A stretch of DNA of 64,000 nucleotides. Source: Conidiobolus incongruus B7586. Taxonomy: Eukaryota > Entomophthoromycota > Entomophthoromycetes > Entomophthorales > Conidiobolaceae. The notes below the pieces were generated by a model. That model ran no database searches, was not told the origin of the DNA, and saw only the letters and a program-made list of their open reading frames with translations. Where the stretch lies: positions 1 to 64,000 of the forward strand of contig JNEM01011206.1 in the NCBI GenBank assembly GCA_000697335.1. The letters run 5' to 3'. Made by a program: the position numbers and the translations under genes. Position 1 is the stretch's first letter; every line of letters begins with the position of its first letter. Shown here piece by piece: positions 37,541 through 49,435 of the stretch.

Positions 37541-38328
37541 ATGAAGCTTACTCTAATTCTATTTCAATTAATTGCACTATTTAACTTTTTTGTTTGTTTC
37601 GATAAGCTGGATTTCGAAATTTTTGAAATTCAACAACAGCTTACCGAATTGGAAAATCCTGATGCTACTTTTTATTCAGTCTTAAATTTGAGGCCTCAAG
37701 CTACTGAGAAACAAATTACTAAAGCTTATAGAAAGCTCTCTTTAGCTATTCAGTAAGTTTCAAATATATTAATACTAATTCAGTTGATTTATTCATAATT
37801 CTGATTTATAGCCCTGATAAAGTCGATGCTTCTGATATAAAATCTATTAAAAAGTATGCCTTATTAACTTCTATTAGCAAACTTTTAAAGGAACAAGAGA
37901 GCAGAACTCGTTACGATTTCTATTTGAAGAATGGATTCCCCAAATGGAGAGGAACTGGATATTTATACAATCGCTATCGTCCTGGTTTAATTTCGGTTGT
38001 AATATTCTTATTAGCGGTTATTTCTGGTACTCAGTATATTATTAGTTGGGTTAACTATTATCGTCAGAAGGAGAGACTTCAATATTTCCTCGAGCAGCAT
38101 CAAAGAGAATTAACTCCCAAAAATATCAAGCGTATCAAGAAAGAGTACGCTGATAATGGCTATCCAGTCCCAACCGATGAGGAAATCCAAAATCCCCCGG
38201 AATTAAACTGGGAATTATTAGAGAAGCCCACCATTAACAATCTACTTATTTTTAGAATCCCTTCATTTTTCTTCAGTCTATTTAAACAAAAACAATCTCA
38301 ACCTAGCCAGAATCAAAAGGACGAATAA
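37541..38328 (+). CDS. ER membrane J-protein, ERJ5/DNAJC1-like
   Basis: Exons 37541-37752 and 37812-38328 give 242 residues. A signal peptide (MKLTLILFQLIALFNFF, 1-20) precedes a J domain (about 41-108) with YSVLNL, the KAYRKLSLAI helix and the HPDK loop at 71-74. The His codon is split by the 59-nt intron (CA|C). The J domain ends in the word RTRYDFYLKNG. A segment FPKWRGTGY leads to a hydrophobic span at about 130-150 (LISVVIFLLAVISG), then a charged cytosolic part with coiled-coil character. This order matches fungal Erj5 and animal DNAJC1-type partners of BiP, with the J domain in the ER lumen. DNAJC25 is a possible alternative. It converges on PRP40, 204 bases apart. Confidence 0.85.
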
Positions 38329-38532
38329 AAAATAATTTTTTTGATATTATCAGTTTAAAATTCAAATATACTAAATATATAGAGTGAAATCCGTTATTTT
38401 ATAAAGAACTCAAATGATTTATTTAATTCAGTTTAAAATTACTAGAAATTTTATTCTAAAATTAAATCATATATCATAAATATATAACATTTGCAATATT
38501 ACATTGGTGATAATCAGTACTATTCATATATT

Positions 38533-41210
38533 TTAATTATGGTGTTTCATTTTCTTTGAATCAGATTCCTCAAAGTCTTCTGGAATTGAATGCTTTGACC
38601 CTTGATTATTGTCGTGACTAGCTTCTAACTCTACTGTCTGATCTTTTTCCTAATATCAGTAATATTTAGTCAAAGTTGTAGGAATAGGATATAATATAGT
38701 ACCTTCAAACGCTTAATATATTTGTGAAATGCTTGAATTCGCTCTTCATCACTAGATAAAGCCAAATATTCAGGGAAATTGCAGATCAATGGTTGAACCT
38801 AAATAGATTAGATTTAACAACAATTAAAAGAAATTAATCTTCAAAATATACCTCTTCCCATTTAGAGTCAATTTGAATTGGTGGATCAAGACGTTTCATA
38901 GCATGACGTAGCTCACTAATCTTTTTACGTAATTTACTCTCTTGATATCTCTTCTCATCCTTCTGACGAATAGAAGTTTTGGCTTGCAACTATATTAGTT
39001 AATAGTCAGTTAAAGTGATTTAATTAATTTATCTAGTTGATTCACCTGCTCCATAATGTGTTTGATATCTTTATTGTTCAACTCAGGAAAAAGATTATGA
39101 TCTTTCAAAAATTGCTTGAAAAATGAAAATTCGGTATTTTTATCAATTACTATTCCTTCACTCTAAAAAATTTATGAGTATCATTACATCAAATTATAAT
39201 TTATACAATACCTTCAAAATTGGTTCAACATATTTTCGTTTAGAGTATAAATTAGCATGGGTTTCCTCAATTAAATCCCAAAACATTTCGATTGGGGTGG
39301 AGCCAGGCTGTCCCAATAGTTCATAATAAAAATCATATTGAGAGAATAAAGAGTAAAATTGCTTCCATTTGCTTCTGACCCAGAGTTCTTCTTTTTGCTT
39401 GAGATCTTTGAGTAATTGCTATTGAAATTTGATTGATAAGTGGCAGGTATATGATAAGATAATAAATAGTTACTCTAAACTTATCCCTATTAATTCGATC
39501 TTGTCTATATCTCTGCTGGTGCTTGGCACTGCGTTCTTGTTCATATTTTTCCTCTAATGATTTCATATGATTTTCAAAAACATCGAAAATAAAAGGATCT
39601 TCAAGTCGACACTGTTGGTTCTGGTTCCATAGCTCCTGATACTTATGAATTTTTGGAAGTACATCTTTCCATAAAGAAGTGGCAGTGATTGAAGTGTCTT
39701 TTTGCAATAGCTTCAAAAGCAGATCTTTATCTGCTTTCCTTTGTTTTCGAATACGTTCCTAAGGGCCATTAATAAAATTGTAGGTGAATTCAAGCTAATT
39801 AATAATACTTTTTCAGTGTTTTCTATATTATCTACGTATGATTTGAATAATTCATATTTAATCTTCTCAGAATCAATGGATTTGAAAGCAGGCTCATTCT
39901 TAAGCATTTGCTGCGCTTTTCTAAACAATATGTTAAATTACAAAAATATAATATAATATTTGAAAAAATTACCTCCAGGACATTCTATGAATTTGAGGAT
40001 ATTTGTTTAGCATCCCTTCAAAAGCACTTCGTTGTTTGTTAATTAGCTCATCATGCTCTTCCTAAATAATAAGTAAGCAATAGCAAAATATTAAATTCAA
40101 TGATTATAATAGTACTTTTTCTATCTTCTTTCTATCTTCAATATACTTTTCAAAAACCGCTTTTCTCTCAGGCAAAGTTTTCAAAGCACGATAAAGTGGA
40201 TTGTTAATAATGGCCCTCATGGTCTGCTCCCAAGTCCATGTTGAATCAACTTTCTGTAATTGAGAATATTAATAAGAGTGAAGGATATTAAAATGCAATT
40301 ATTTACTGTTTTAGTTAGTAGTCCTATAAAAGCCTTTTCTGCCTCTTCTTTATCTTTAAATTCAATTACTGGATTCATTGAATATAGATTAGTTTGAGGT
40401 GTATAAGTTGTACTGGGTTTTGCTGTCGTAGAATTAGGTGTGGAGGTAGTGGGTTCTTGAGCGGATGAAGCGGTTGATTCAACATTATTACTTTTAATAT
40501 TAAAAACATATTAACAATTGATTTATGTCAAAAAATAATAAACTCAAAATTAATATACCTTGGTCCTATAAAATTATAGAATTATAATTAATAAATAGGA
40601 CATATTGATAATTTAAGGCAAAGCTTACCTTGAAATTCTGGAGGTCTATCCCAAGTAGTCACATTTGTTATTGTATTATGGTAATATTTTCGACCATCTT
40701 GGGTAGAATATTCTTTCCATGGATTTGAAGCAGGTTTAGGCTGCTAAAAAATTAAGTTATTACCAATGTATTACTTAATTTAATACTTGGTGGATTACCT
40801 CAGGCTGTGTTACAAAGTCAGCTGGTTTCTCCCAAACTGATTGCTTGGTTTGATTATTATAATAATATTTTCTTCCGTCAGGTGTCGAAAATTCTGACCA
40901 AACTTGAGAAGTTGGCTAAGTTAGGACAGAAGTTAGAAAAAAGTATAAGTGAATATTTTGAAATTAAATTTACAGGATTATTATTTTGAACAGTAGGTGG
41001 AATGGAAGCAGTTTGAGGAGGCCAGGCAGAACCTGAAATTTGATAACTATAATCATAAGGGTTAGGATAAGCTTGGTTAGCAGCATAAGGATTAGCCTAA
41101 TTCAAATTATATTAATAAAACACTATTTTATATTTAAATTTTATGCTAATTACGGCAGTGGGAGGTACACCAGGATGATTAAGATTGTTACCAGGAGGCA
41201 TCCAACTCAT
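38533..41210 (-). CDS. PRP40: U1 snRNP factor Prp40 (WW-FF protein), about 15 exons
   Basis: A pre-mRNA splicing factor linking U1 snRNP with the branch-point proteins. About 633 residues were read through 15 in-phase exons, starting MSWMPPGNN at 41210. There are two tandem WW domains: [18 protein letters not shown]...VWEKP (exon 40799-40915) and [15 protein letters not shown]...TTWDRPPEF (exon 40629-40743). A Ser/Thr/Pro linker follows, then at least four FF repeats. The first begins [15 protein letters not shown] and ends in [12 protein letters not shown]. Later ones contain AFEGML, LLLKLLQ and FSFFKQFL. The tail is acidic and then basic ([10 protein letters not shown]). A 7-nt microexon at 40559-40565 is needed to keep frame between the second WW exon and the linker exon (40307-40490). 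The most 3' introns have canonical GTA or GTG donors. Confidence 0.94.
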
Positions 41211-42470
41211 ATTGATAACTTGATTCAAATTTGAATTGATTAGAGTAAAATATATGTAATAATGGTAATGTGTTTTAATAAAATAGTTGAAATATAAATT
41301 AATAATATATAATAAATATTTATTTAATTTCAATATTACTTTTTTTTCAAAAATACTATTCTTCGGTTGATGGTGTAATTATAATCTTTCTGATTCTTAA
41401 TATTTTATGGGATTCACATTTAACTATGTCATTATATCTTAAAAATTTGACAATTATCGTACTATTCAAATAATAAGATTAAAAATCATTGTTTATTTAG
41501 TATCTAAATATATTAATTAATTAATTAACTAATTAACTAGCAATTGATTATCTTTATTAAATATTTTAGACAAATTACTTTATTTTAAAGTGTTTTTTTA
41601 TTATAATTTCATTGAAAAAAAACTTCGAAAAAGAAATATATATAAGATTAAAAATGCTAGATCTGTGAACCAACATTTAATAAATAATCGCAGTTCAAAA
41701 CATTTCTGAATGAAAAAAATATGTATATTCTAGTTCAGTTTATAAAAAACAGAAATTATAGTCATAATTTGATTTGTTTATTATCAATTAATACTAAGTA
41801 TATTAATAAAGAGCAGCTTATAAAAATAATCCTATCAAATTATTATTCTCTAATTTGATAAATTTAGTATTAAAATGATGAAGTAAAAAATATAAATTAT
41901 TATAAATTATGCTACTAATAAAAATGAAATATAATAATTAATTCTAATATCAGTACTAATAATATTTGGATAATTATATTAAATCAATTTTATTAAATAT
42001 CAATAATCTCCTAAATGTTTAATTAAATACAAGAAGGTTGAAAGAGGAGTTTATAAAGGATTAATTAAAATTTAAATTAATACTAAATCTAACTTTGATA
42101 CAATTCCAAAAGTATATTTAAAATCATAACAAATCTTATCATCAAATGCATAGGGTAAAATAAATAATTTTAGTCATATAAGGATGATTAGCAAATTGTA
42201 AATTCAATAATAAAATTGAAATTTTTATACATATTATGATGGTGAAAAAATACTATTAAATAATAGTATCTAATTTGGAAAATAATAAATAAATGCATTA
42301 GAATGTAATGAAATTGCGGTGAAAAAATTAGCAGAAAAATTTATTGAAATAATTTTATGTAAGGAAAAAACTGCTATTGTAAATCATAAAGTTTTGAATA
42401 ATAACTACAAAACACCTATAGTACATCGAAGGTGAAATATATAAAAACTACATAATATAATGGTACTCCC
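41211..42470. other. AT-rich intergenic region upstream of PRP40
   Basis: About 1.26 kb of AT-rich DNA between the PRP40 start and the 3' end of the zinc-protein gene. No gene, RNA or repeat beyond short AT runs was recognised. Confidence 0.6.
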
Positions 42471-43328
42471 CTAAATGGCATTGGAGGTCGATAAAAGCTC
42501 TTCCATTTCTTGTAAAGATAATTGGGGCAATATATTTGCTGAACCACAGGAAGGAGGAGAGAGTTCAGGTACATTAAATTGGAATTGAGCCATAATATCA
42601 TCCAAAGAAGTGAAGGGTGGATTTTGTGAAGACAAATTATCAGGAGTAGCAGGAGATGCTACTGATGTAGATGGCTCAGTAGAAGAGAGATTGAACAAAT
42701 CCTCAGAAGGAAGATTAGAAAATAAAGAGTCAAAGGAGAGAGCTGGTAAATCAAGTAAGGAAGTCTGAGATGAAAGGAGTGGATCAGTTGCAGATGAGCT
42801 AGGCTTATAGAGATCAGGTAACTGAAGGTCGAGCAAGGGGTCAGAATTGGATGAAGGAGCAGGGGATTGAACCTTAGCGTCCGAACGAGAGGGAACGTCA
42901 GGCACAAAGGAATCAAATGGATCGGTACTGATGACCGAAGAGGGAGTGCGCGACTCATCAGAAGAGGAAGCCGAAGGGGGCAAGTATGGGAGTGTTTTTG
43001 ACCTGAGTCCAACAGAGGGTCGTTTTTTGACATAAGGAGTGGAGCGCGACTTCTTATTTAAATGAAGAGGACGCTTTGAAATATAATACAAGGAGATATC
43101 GGGTTCATTAAAAGGGTACAAGCACTAAACAATAACCACAAAGGTTAATAAAGGTCAACAATATTTTGATATAAGTAGCAAAGTTTTAAATGATACTTAA
43201 TAAATAGATTGATTAAGTACCTCAGAGTTGATACACATGATGAAGGTGCTGTCATACTCGTCTATGATTTGGGGGAGGATGCTGGACTGACAGTGAGGAC
43301 ACTTGGGCGCCTTACTATCGTTCTCCAT
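42471..43328 (-). CDS. Small zinc-binding protein with Ser/Pro-rich acidic tail
   Basis: Exon 1 is 43221-43328 and exon 2 is 42471-43124, giving 253 residues in phase. The N-terminus has a Cys4 pattern: C10-P-H-C13, then C32 and C37 in MCINSECLYPF, with the intron falling exactly between Glu36 and Cys37. The spacing CxxC-x18-CxxxxC followed by x-YPF resembles the zinc motif of USPL1 and related small proteins. Residues 40-80 are basic (KRP, KKSRSTPYVKKRPS), a likely nuclear signal. The remaining about 170 residues are rich in Ser, Pro, Leu and Asp, with repeated DPLL, SLLDLP and EDLF words, which could be an activation or docking region. Codons are more GC-rich than in neighbours. Function is unknown; a nuclear regulatory or SUMO-linked role is only a guess. 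Confidence 0.75.
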
Positions 43329-43445
43329 GGTCATAAGTGTAGTTGAAAAAATTAACTTTTGTCAATGAACAAAAAGTTGAATCTGATCTTTTGAAATCCC
43401 CTCCCCCTTTTTAAGCAAAAAAAAATTATCCTCCAGATCAATTGC

Positions 43446-43696
43446 CCAATCAGAAATGCCAAAATTGCAAAATGACAAAATTATTTGAGATTTCCTGAAA
43501 ACTGCATCCAATCATAGTGCTGCTTTAATGTAAATCCTCCAATCGTATCGCCTTTTCAGTTTAGATGGAATTAAAAATTTGGATCGGTCTTGCCTAATTC
43601 TGATTGGCCAAATTGGAATAATTTGTGCACATCTTATCAAGATATTGGCTACGTCATGTTTGATCTAACAAATGGATTTCAAAATAAAACACCAAT
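43446..43696. promoter_or_regulatory. Cluster of CCAAT boxes upstream of the zinc-protein gene
   Basis: CCAAT words lie at 43446-43450, 43508-43512, 43539-43543 and 43692-43696 on the plus strand, and at 43603-43607 and 43612-43616 on the minus strand. That is six in 250 bases of relatively GC-rich DNA, 120-370 nt upstream of the ATG. They fit binding by the HAP/NF-Y complex; activity is inferred. Confidence 0.5.
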
Positions 43697-44078
43697 TAGA
43701 TTGAGTGAAGGATATAATTAAGTATTGTTTGGTTTAATAAGTGGGTTAATGTGAAAAAATAGAAAATTCAAATCCAATTCCTGAATGTTAATATGAAAGA
43801 TTGAAATCATAAGTATGATGGACAAAGTCAGATTGTCAAAGATATTGTACATCTCTAAAAGGAAACCTATTTCAAGAAATCAATTTGTCATAGTTTTACC
43901 CAATGATCAAGTTATGGGTTTAAGCAATTAATACAAAAATATTTTTATTATGACTAACTGATCAATGTCTGAATGTCTAAAATACCTTTAACAAGTATAA
44001 TTAAGTATATTACTTTTTAAGTATTTTATAAATTGTGTTAATATTGCAATATTCATCAACGAAAAACTCCAATAAAGT

Positions 44079-44103
44079 TATATATATATATATATATATA
44101 TAT
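44079..44103. repeat. TA dinucleotide repeat
   Basis: An alternating TA tract of about 25 bases in intergenic DNA. Confidence 0.85.
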
Positions 44104-46432
44104 GCTAATTTTTTTCATTGTCTGTATATAATATAAATAATGACAAAAAATAATCAATGATATAAATTTAGCTATAATCAATTCAATTCAAAATTTATAA
44201 TATATTTCTTTGAAAGTTATGAAATGATTTTATTCAAATTTCTAATATACGTGTGATTTGTATATTGAAAAATTACCTTGGTGTATCGAATTAAATATTA
44301 ATGTAATTTGATTTTGCGTAGGCAAATATATAACTGTATAACAAATTCCATTACACTTTGAATAAAATCGATTAAACAGGAATTATCAAAGTATTAACAA
44401 ATGTTAAAATATATTTTCATTGTTTTTCAAATTACTTAAGATTTATTTAACATAACACAAATTGTAAAACTCATTTTAATAACATAGATGTTTAAATATT
44501 TGCTTGTTTAATATAATGAATGATAATATGGCTATATTTTGAGTACATAAATATCTATTTCTTTGCAATATTTATTTACATGCTACCTATTTATTTGTTC
44601 TTATTCCATATTTAATATTATATTGATTAAATAAACATTATTAAATTCTTGAAACGATAATAAAATATCTAATATCAATATTTTAATTCTTTTAATTTCT
44701 AAAACGCTTTCGTTATTAAACTAGATTTCAAAATATTTAAAAATCATATTATGATATATTTAATATCATATTTTATTATTTATTCAATTTGGATAATATT
44801 TGATAAAATTACTTATTAAGGATTGATAATTCTAATTGTTAAGATATTTCAATATTATGTATTTGCATGTCGAATGAAGACATGTAGTATTTTGTCAATT
44901 ATTTTTTATACGAGAATAAGCAAAAGTATCTAAAAAGATTCTATTATGTAATATGATTAATGTTTTTAGTAATTGATAAAAATTAATGAATATAAATGCC
45001 ATTAGCTATAAAATAATTATATTATTAGCATGTATTAAAGAAGAGATATAATTGGATAATATGTCTAATGTAAAATCAAACAATAATTAAAATGATAGAT
45101 ATTTCAAATAGTTAAATAATAATTAAATAAATTTATTATTATATATAATCCTTAATCATATATCTATGCTATATTTTAATTGGAAAATGGAATCATCTTA
45201 AAAATATATTATCTAAATACACATCTCATATAAAATTTTCATAATTATCATGGTTCACTGGATATATAGTCTTTTCTCAAATATCTAATTTTTCCTGATA
45301 ATTTAATGATTTTTTCAAACAATATTTTCCACTTTCAAAATACAATTAATTAATACTAGTTAAACTGCTTAAACTAATTCAGATAATTACAACCATATTA
45401 TATTTAAATATTTAAATATTCAAAAAGATCATATACATATAATATGTCTTATTCAAATTAGAATTTTAATAATATTAGTTACATGCAATGAAAACATCTA
45501 ATTTCAAAATGATATACAATTCTATTTAATTACTCCATAAAATTTTTTTTTAATTTATATTTGAGTGTTTTAAATATAATATATTGAAGTTCATATCACT
45601 GTACTCTTTGTTCAATAAGGATTTTCTTAATATATATATATATATTTTATCTTTCTTTTTGACCTTACTTCTGATTAGCATAATTTTGGATTGAGAGTAG
45701 TAAATTGATTATGCAAAATTATTGAATTTGGATATTTTAATTGTTGGTACCTGATATTGAAATTTGATGGAGATCAAATTGACAAATTTTCAAGTTAATT
45801 TTAATATTATTAAATAATATAGTCTTGGGATACATAATAAATAATAATGAAATAATATAAAATATTTTATGGTTTTGATTATTTATATAAAAATAGCTTA
45901 TTATGAAATGATACCAAAATTAAACAAGAAATAATATATTCAACAAACTGATTAATAATTATAATTCAAACAAAATTTCTATCAGAAATAGTATAGAATA
46001 TAATATTTAGTTTAAAATTTTTTAAATATTCAGAAAAAATATTAAATTGTTTTGTAAAATACCTTTGCAATGATGATATAATAATATCAAATTAACTATT
46101 GATAAAGAACCCATATGAAGATTAATGTTTTATTAACACAAATTCTACATAAACTTTGGGAGTATTCCACTTGTAATGTCTGAACAAAATTGGCGTAAAT
46201 TAATAAGCTACTATTGTTGCTTTTAAATTAAAAGTATGGAGTCGTCATCTATAGGCGATGGTATAATGGTTTAATAGCTATATAAATTAAAGAAATCAAA
46301 TTTTACTATATTTGAATTATATATAATAAACTATTATTATATTATTTGTGATTAAATTAAATTTTCAAAGTAAGGTGTATATTAGTTTTAATTTGTAAGA
46401 TATATTTATATTATAATTTAATAAATTTTGAA

Positions 46433-49400
46433 TTAGCTCCACCATGATTGAATATCTGTTTTAATTAATTGGTCAGTGGTTAATAATGGAACTCTTAGCT
46501 CTATTAAAATCCATATATACGTCTTCCAAAATTCATAAGATTGTTCGGATTCATCATATTCGATCAGCAATACCGGTAAGTTCTAAACAATATTTAGTAT
46601 CGTTCTACGGTGATTGAAAATAAATTACTTTCAGTTTGTTGGGTTTACATGCTTTAGAAATCTGTTGAACCTGTTCCATTAATTCATCAGCAGTCATTAA
46701 ATGAGAATCAATTTCAGATAACTTGGATTGATAATAAGAAACAATCTATAATATGGAGTTTAGTGGAAGTCAAGTCTATAATATTGGATTAATTACTGTA
46801 ATCAAATTTTCAACAATTGGAGAAATGGATGGATGTGATTGAAGCTGAAGAAGGCGGTCATTTTGCTGAAGGAGTCCATATACCAACTGTGAGCTATTCG
46901 GTAAATCTCGTATTATAATTGAGTTCACTGTGATCAGTAGAATATAAATAATTTCTTCAAAGATTTTGATTCCTTCCAACTAATTGAATTGAATTAGATA
47001 TAATATAATTTGGAATTATATAATTACTTTGTCATCTCGATCTCTGTTTGATTGACCATATTTGACCAAGTTTTTACACCCTGTATCTACCAAGCTATTT
47101 TATAATAAATATATATTTTTAGACTTTGCAATTGAGTTGAAAATTACCCCAAAATCTTTTGTACAAGCAAAGGTTGAATATTTTGCAAATGCTTTCCTAA
47201 ACTTGCAATACATGATAAACAGAGTGTATGAATAAACTGGTTCTAAAATGATTGGTAAATACAAGTTTGATAAATATAAAATTACTCAGGTTACCTTAAT
47301 TTCAATCAAATTGATATTGAATATTTTGATCAAAACAAACATGATTAACTCGCTTAATGGTATTGATCGGAATAATCGTTCTTGAAACCAGGGTTGCTTA
47401 GGTATAATCTAGTGATTTCAATTTGAGTATGAATAAATCATGATGATGGGTATACTTACTGTTTTTTGCAAAGTTTCAATAAACAGAGAATCATTACAAA
47501 AGGCTAGCAGAGGTGGAAATAGGATATGAACATGTGCTAATTTATGGTTATGTGTAACTGCATCGTATATCATTTTGATTATTGGAATTATCTAAATAAA
47601 TACAGTTAGGAATTTTATTTAAGTTATATTATGTTTTGTACCAATTTATCAGGCTCTGTTACTGAACAACAAAAATTCACAAATTCAGAATTTTTAATTG
47701 AGAATATGTAAAATAAAATGGAAGTTTCCTCAATATGAAGATTACTAAATTGGTATTAGAATATAACAATAAATAAAATGTTTGAATATTTACGGAACAA
47801 GAATGTAATAAACCTGACTAACACTCAATTGTGTAAAACCAAAGCCATTTTTGATATCTTCATTCTTGACTGGTTCTAGCTCTGGTTAATATAAATGAAT
47901 ATTATTGTATAAACTTTCTTACCAAAATAATTTTCAAAAACTTGACTAAATGGATTAGGTTTGTCAAATGAATTAGCGAAACATAATAGAGAAATTAAAT
48001 GAACAGCTAGATAAGAGAGCGTGTTGGGACTGTGTAATGTATTCAAATTAATATCAATATGACGTTCGTGATCTTTGCTGGATGATTTTGTGGATGACCC
48101 TGTAAATATATATTCATACGCATAGCTAAATATACCAGTTAAGCTATAGCTGTCCGGTGATTTGGGTAAAAAATAAAGCAGTAAACATCTATTGACTATG
48201 TTCTGAGCATTATGACCGTGGTTTTTAATTATATAATTGAGTATAAGAGGCTCATCTAGGGAATAAGAATCGTGTGAAATTAAAGTTAATAGCGTTATTA
48301 TAGCCTGATAATAAAAATTAATAGATTCTAAAGATCTATAACAAGCTGTTAAATTTCTTGATTAGATACAAAGAATAATTAGAATACCCAAGTTCCAAAT
48401 ATACAATCACTTCAATAAGCCAGTCAATAAATACAAAGCATTGTGGTTTGTCACTTATATGATCTAGTGAAATTGGAAAAGATATAATTTAATGTATGTT
48501 TTTACACAAATTGATTGAATGAAAATACCTGATAATTTAACTTGCTCTAATTTAGGACTTAAATTGGATGAAAGATCATTAATTTTGGTACTGTTGATAT
48601 AGTTTATTTGATCTGCGAGGTTACTTTCATTAGATACACCTATTAAGCTTGAATGTTTATATCTCTTAAATGTATATTACAATATTACTATTTGATTACC
48701 TTCGAAATGATTAATTACTTGATCAAAATATAAAGAATTTAGAAGTAGTTTGATCAATTTTTGAGTAAAAAATAGTGCATTAAATACACTATTTGTTATT
48801 TGTCTAATATCAGGAATACTTATTAAATAAACAATAGCATTAATAGTTATATGTATTACGGTTTAAATTTAGAACCACCTCGGATTGGACAAGATGATAT
48901 AATAAATTTGATTATTCTGTTGAAATTAGGGCTCTTTTCTGGTAATACTAAATAAATAGCTAATAAATATTTCATTGATATGATGCAGAAAAATATAATT
49001 ACTTAATTCTGAGCCATATTTATGTATAGTTCGTATGATAATGTCTTCTTCTTCTCTAATTTTGTAGAATGTTTATACTGGGTGAAAATATTGATAAAAT
49101 AACTTGTTTTACCTGTTCAAAATAAGTCGAAAAAGATTTCCAGAAAACACATGCTCCATGGAAGTAGTTTCAGATAATTCTGATATTTTGCGTAGAATTA
49201 ACTGGATTTCTTGAAGAGGCTCTGGATAAGAATACACACCTGTAATAGGCTGATTTAATTTTCTTTGATTAACAAAGGTATCAGGAAGCTTGTGCTCATG
49301 TGTAATATCCTTTAAATTAGTATTGTTGTTATCTAGTGGATTAAGAGTGAGATTAAATGGGTCTGTTGGTGTTTTTGGTGATTGGGCGGAGTTCGGCAAA

Positions 49401-49435
49401 TTGGTTCCAATTGCTATATCTGAATTATCTGTCAT
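46433..49435 (-). CDS. DYM: Dymeclin-like Golgi protein, many exons
   Basis: Dymeclin is a peripheral Golgi protein needed for Golgi organisation in animals. The gene starts MTDNSDIAIG at 49435 and ends TDIQSWWS before the TAA at 46433-46435. Family words recur in the right order. NFNRIIKFIISSC matches the early IKVFLS zone. LISLLCFANSFDKPNPFSQ matches the human VLANLTDASDAPNPYRQ. TSILFYIFSIKNSEF...LIIPIIKMIY matches LLLYTLLHQNSN...LVLPILEILY. SQLVYGLLQQNDRL.....HPSISPIVENL matches the NPNLVYALL...HPSFQDIMQN block. YEFWKTYIWILIE stands for EFFIPYVWSLVY. Junctions checked include 49113|49055 and the GTAATA donor near 48859. The N-terminal 100 residues are Asn/Thr/Pro-rich and unlike human dymeclin, and the human N-myristoylation Gly2 is absent. 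Not every exon boundary was verified. Confidence 0.85.

Larger units (their letters stand above)
43329..46432. other. Long intergenic region: CCAAT-rich promoter, then AT-rich DNA
   Basis: The first about 400 bases form the promoter region described separately. From about 43.75 kb on the sequence is AT-rich, with a TA repeat at 44079-44103. A less AT-rich patch at about 46.19-46.27 kb has no readable frame or tRNA fold that I could confirm. No gene was recognised. Confidence 0.55.

Noticed and set aside
41040-41333. Small frames on both strands at the 5' end of PRP40
   Set aside because: They overlap confirmed PRP40 exons and an intron, and contain no family words of their own.
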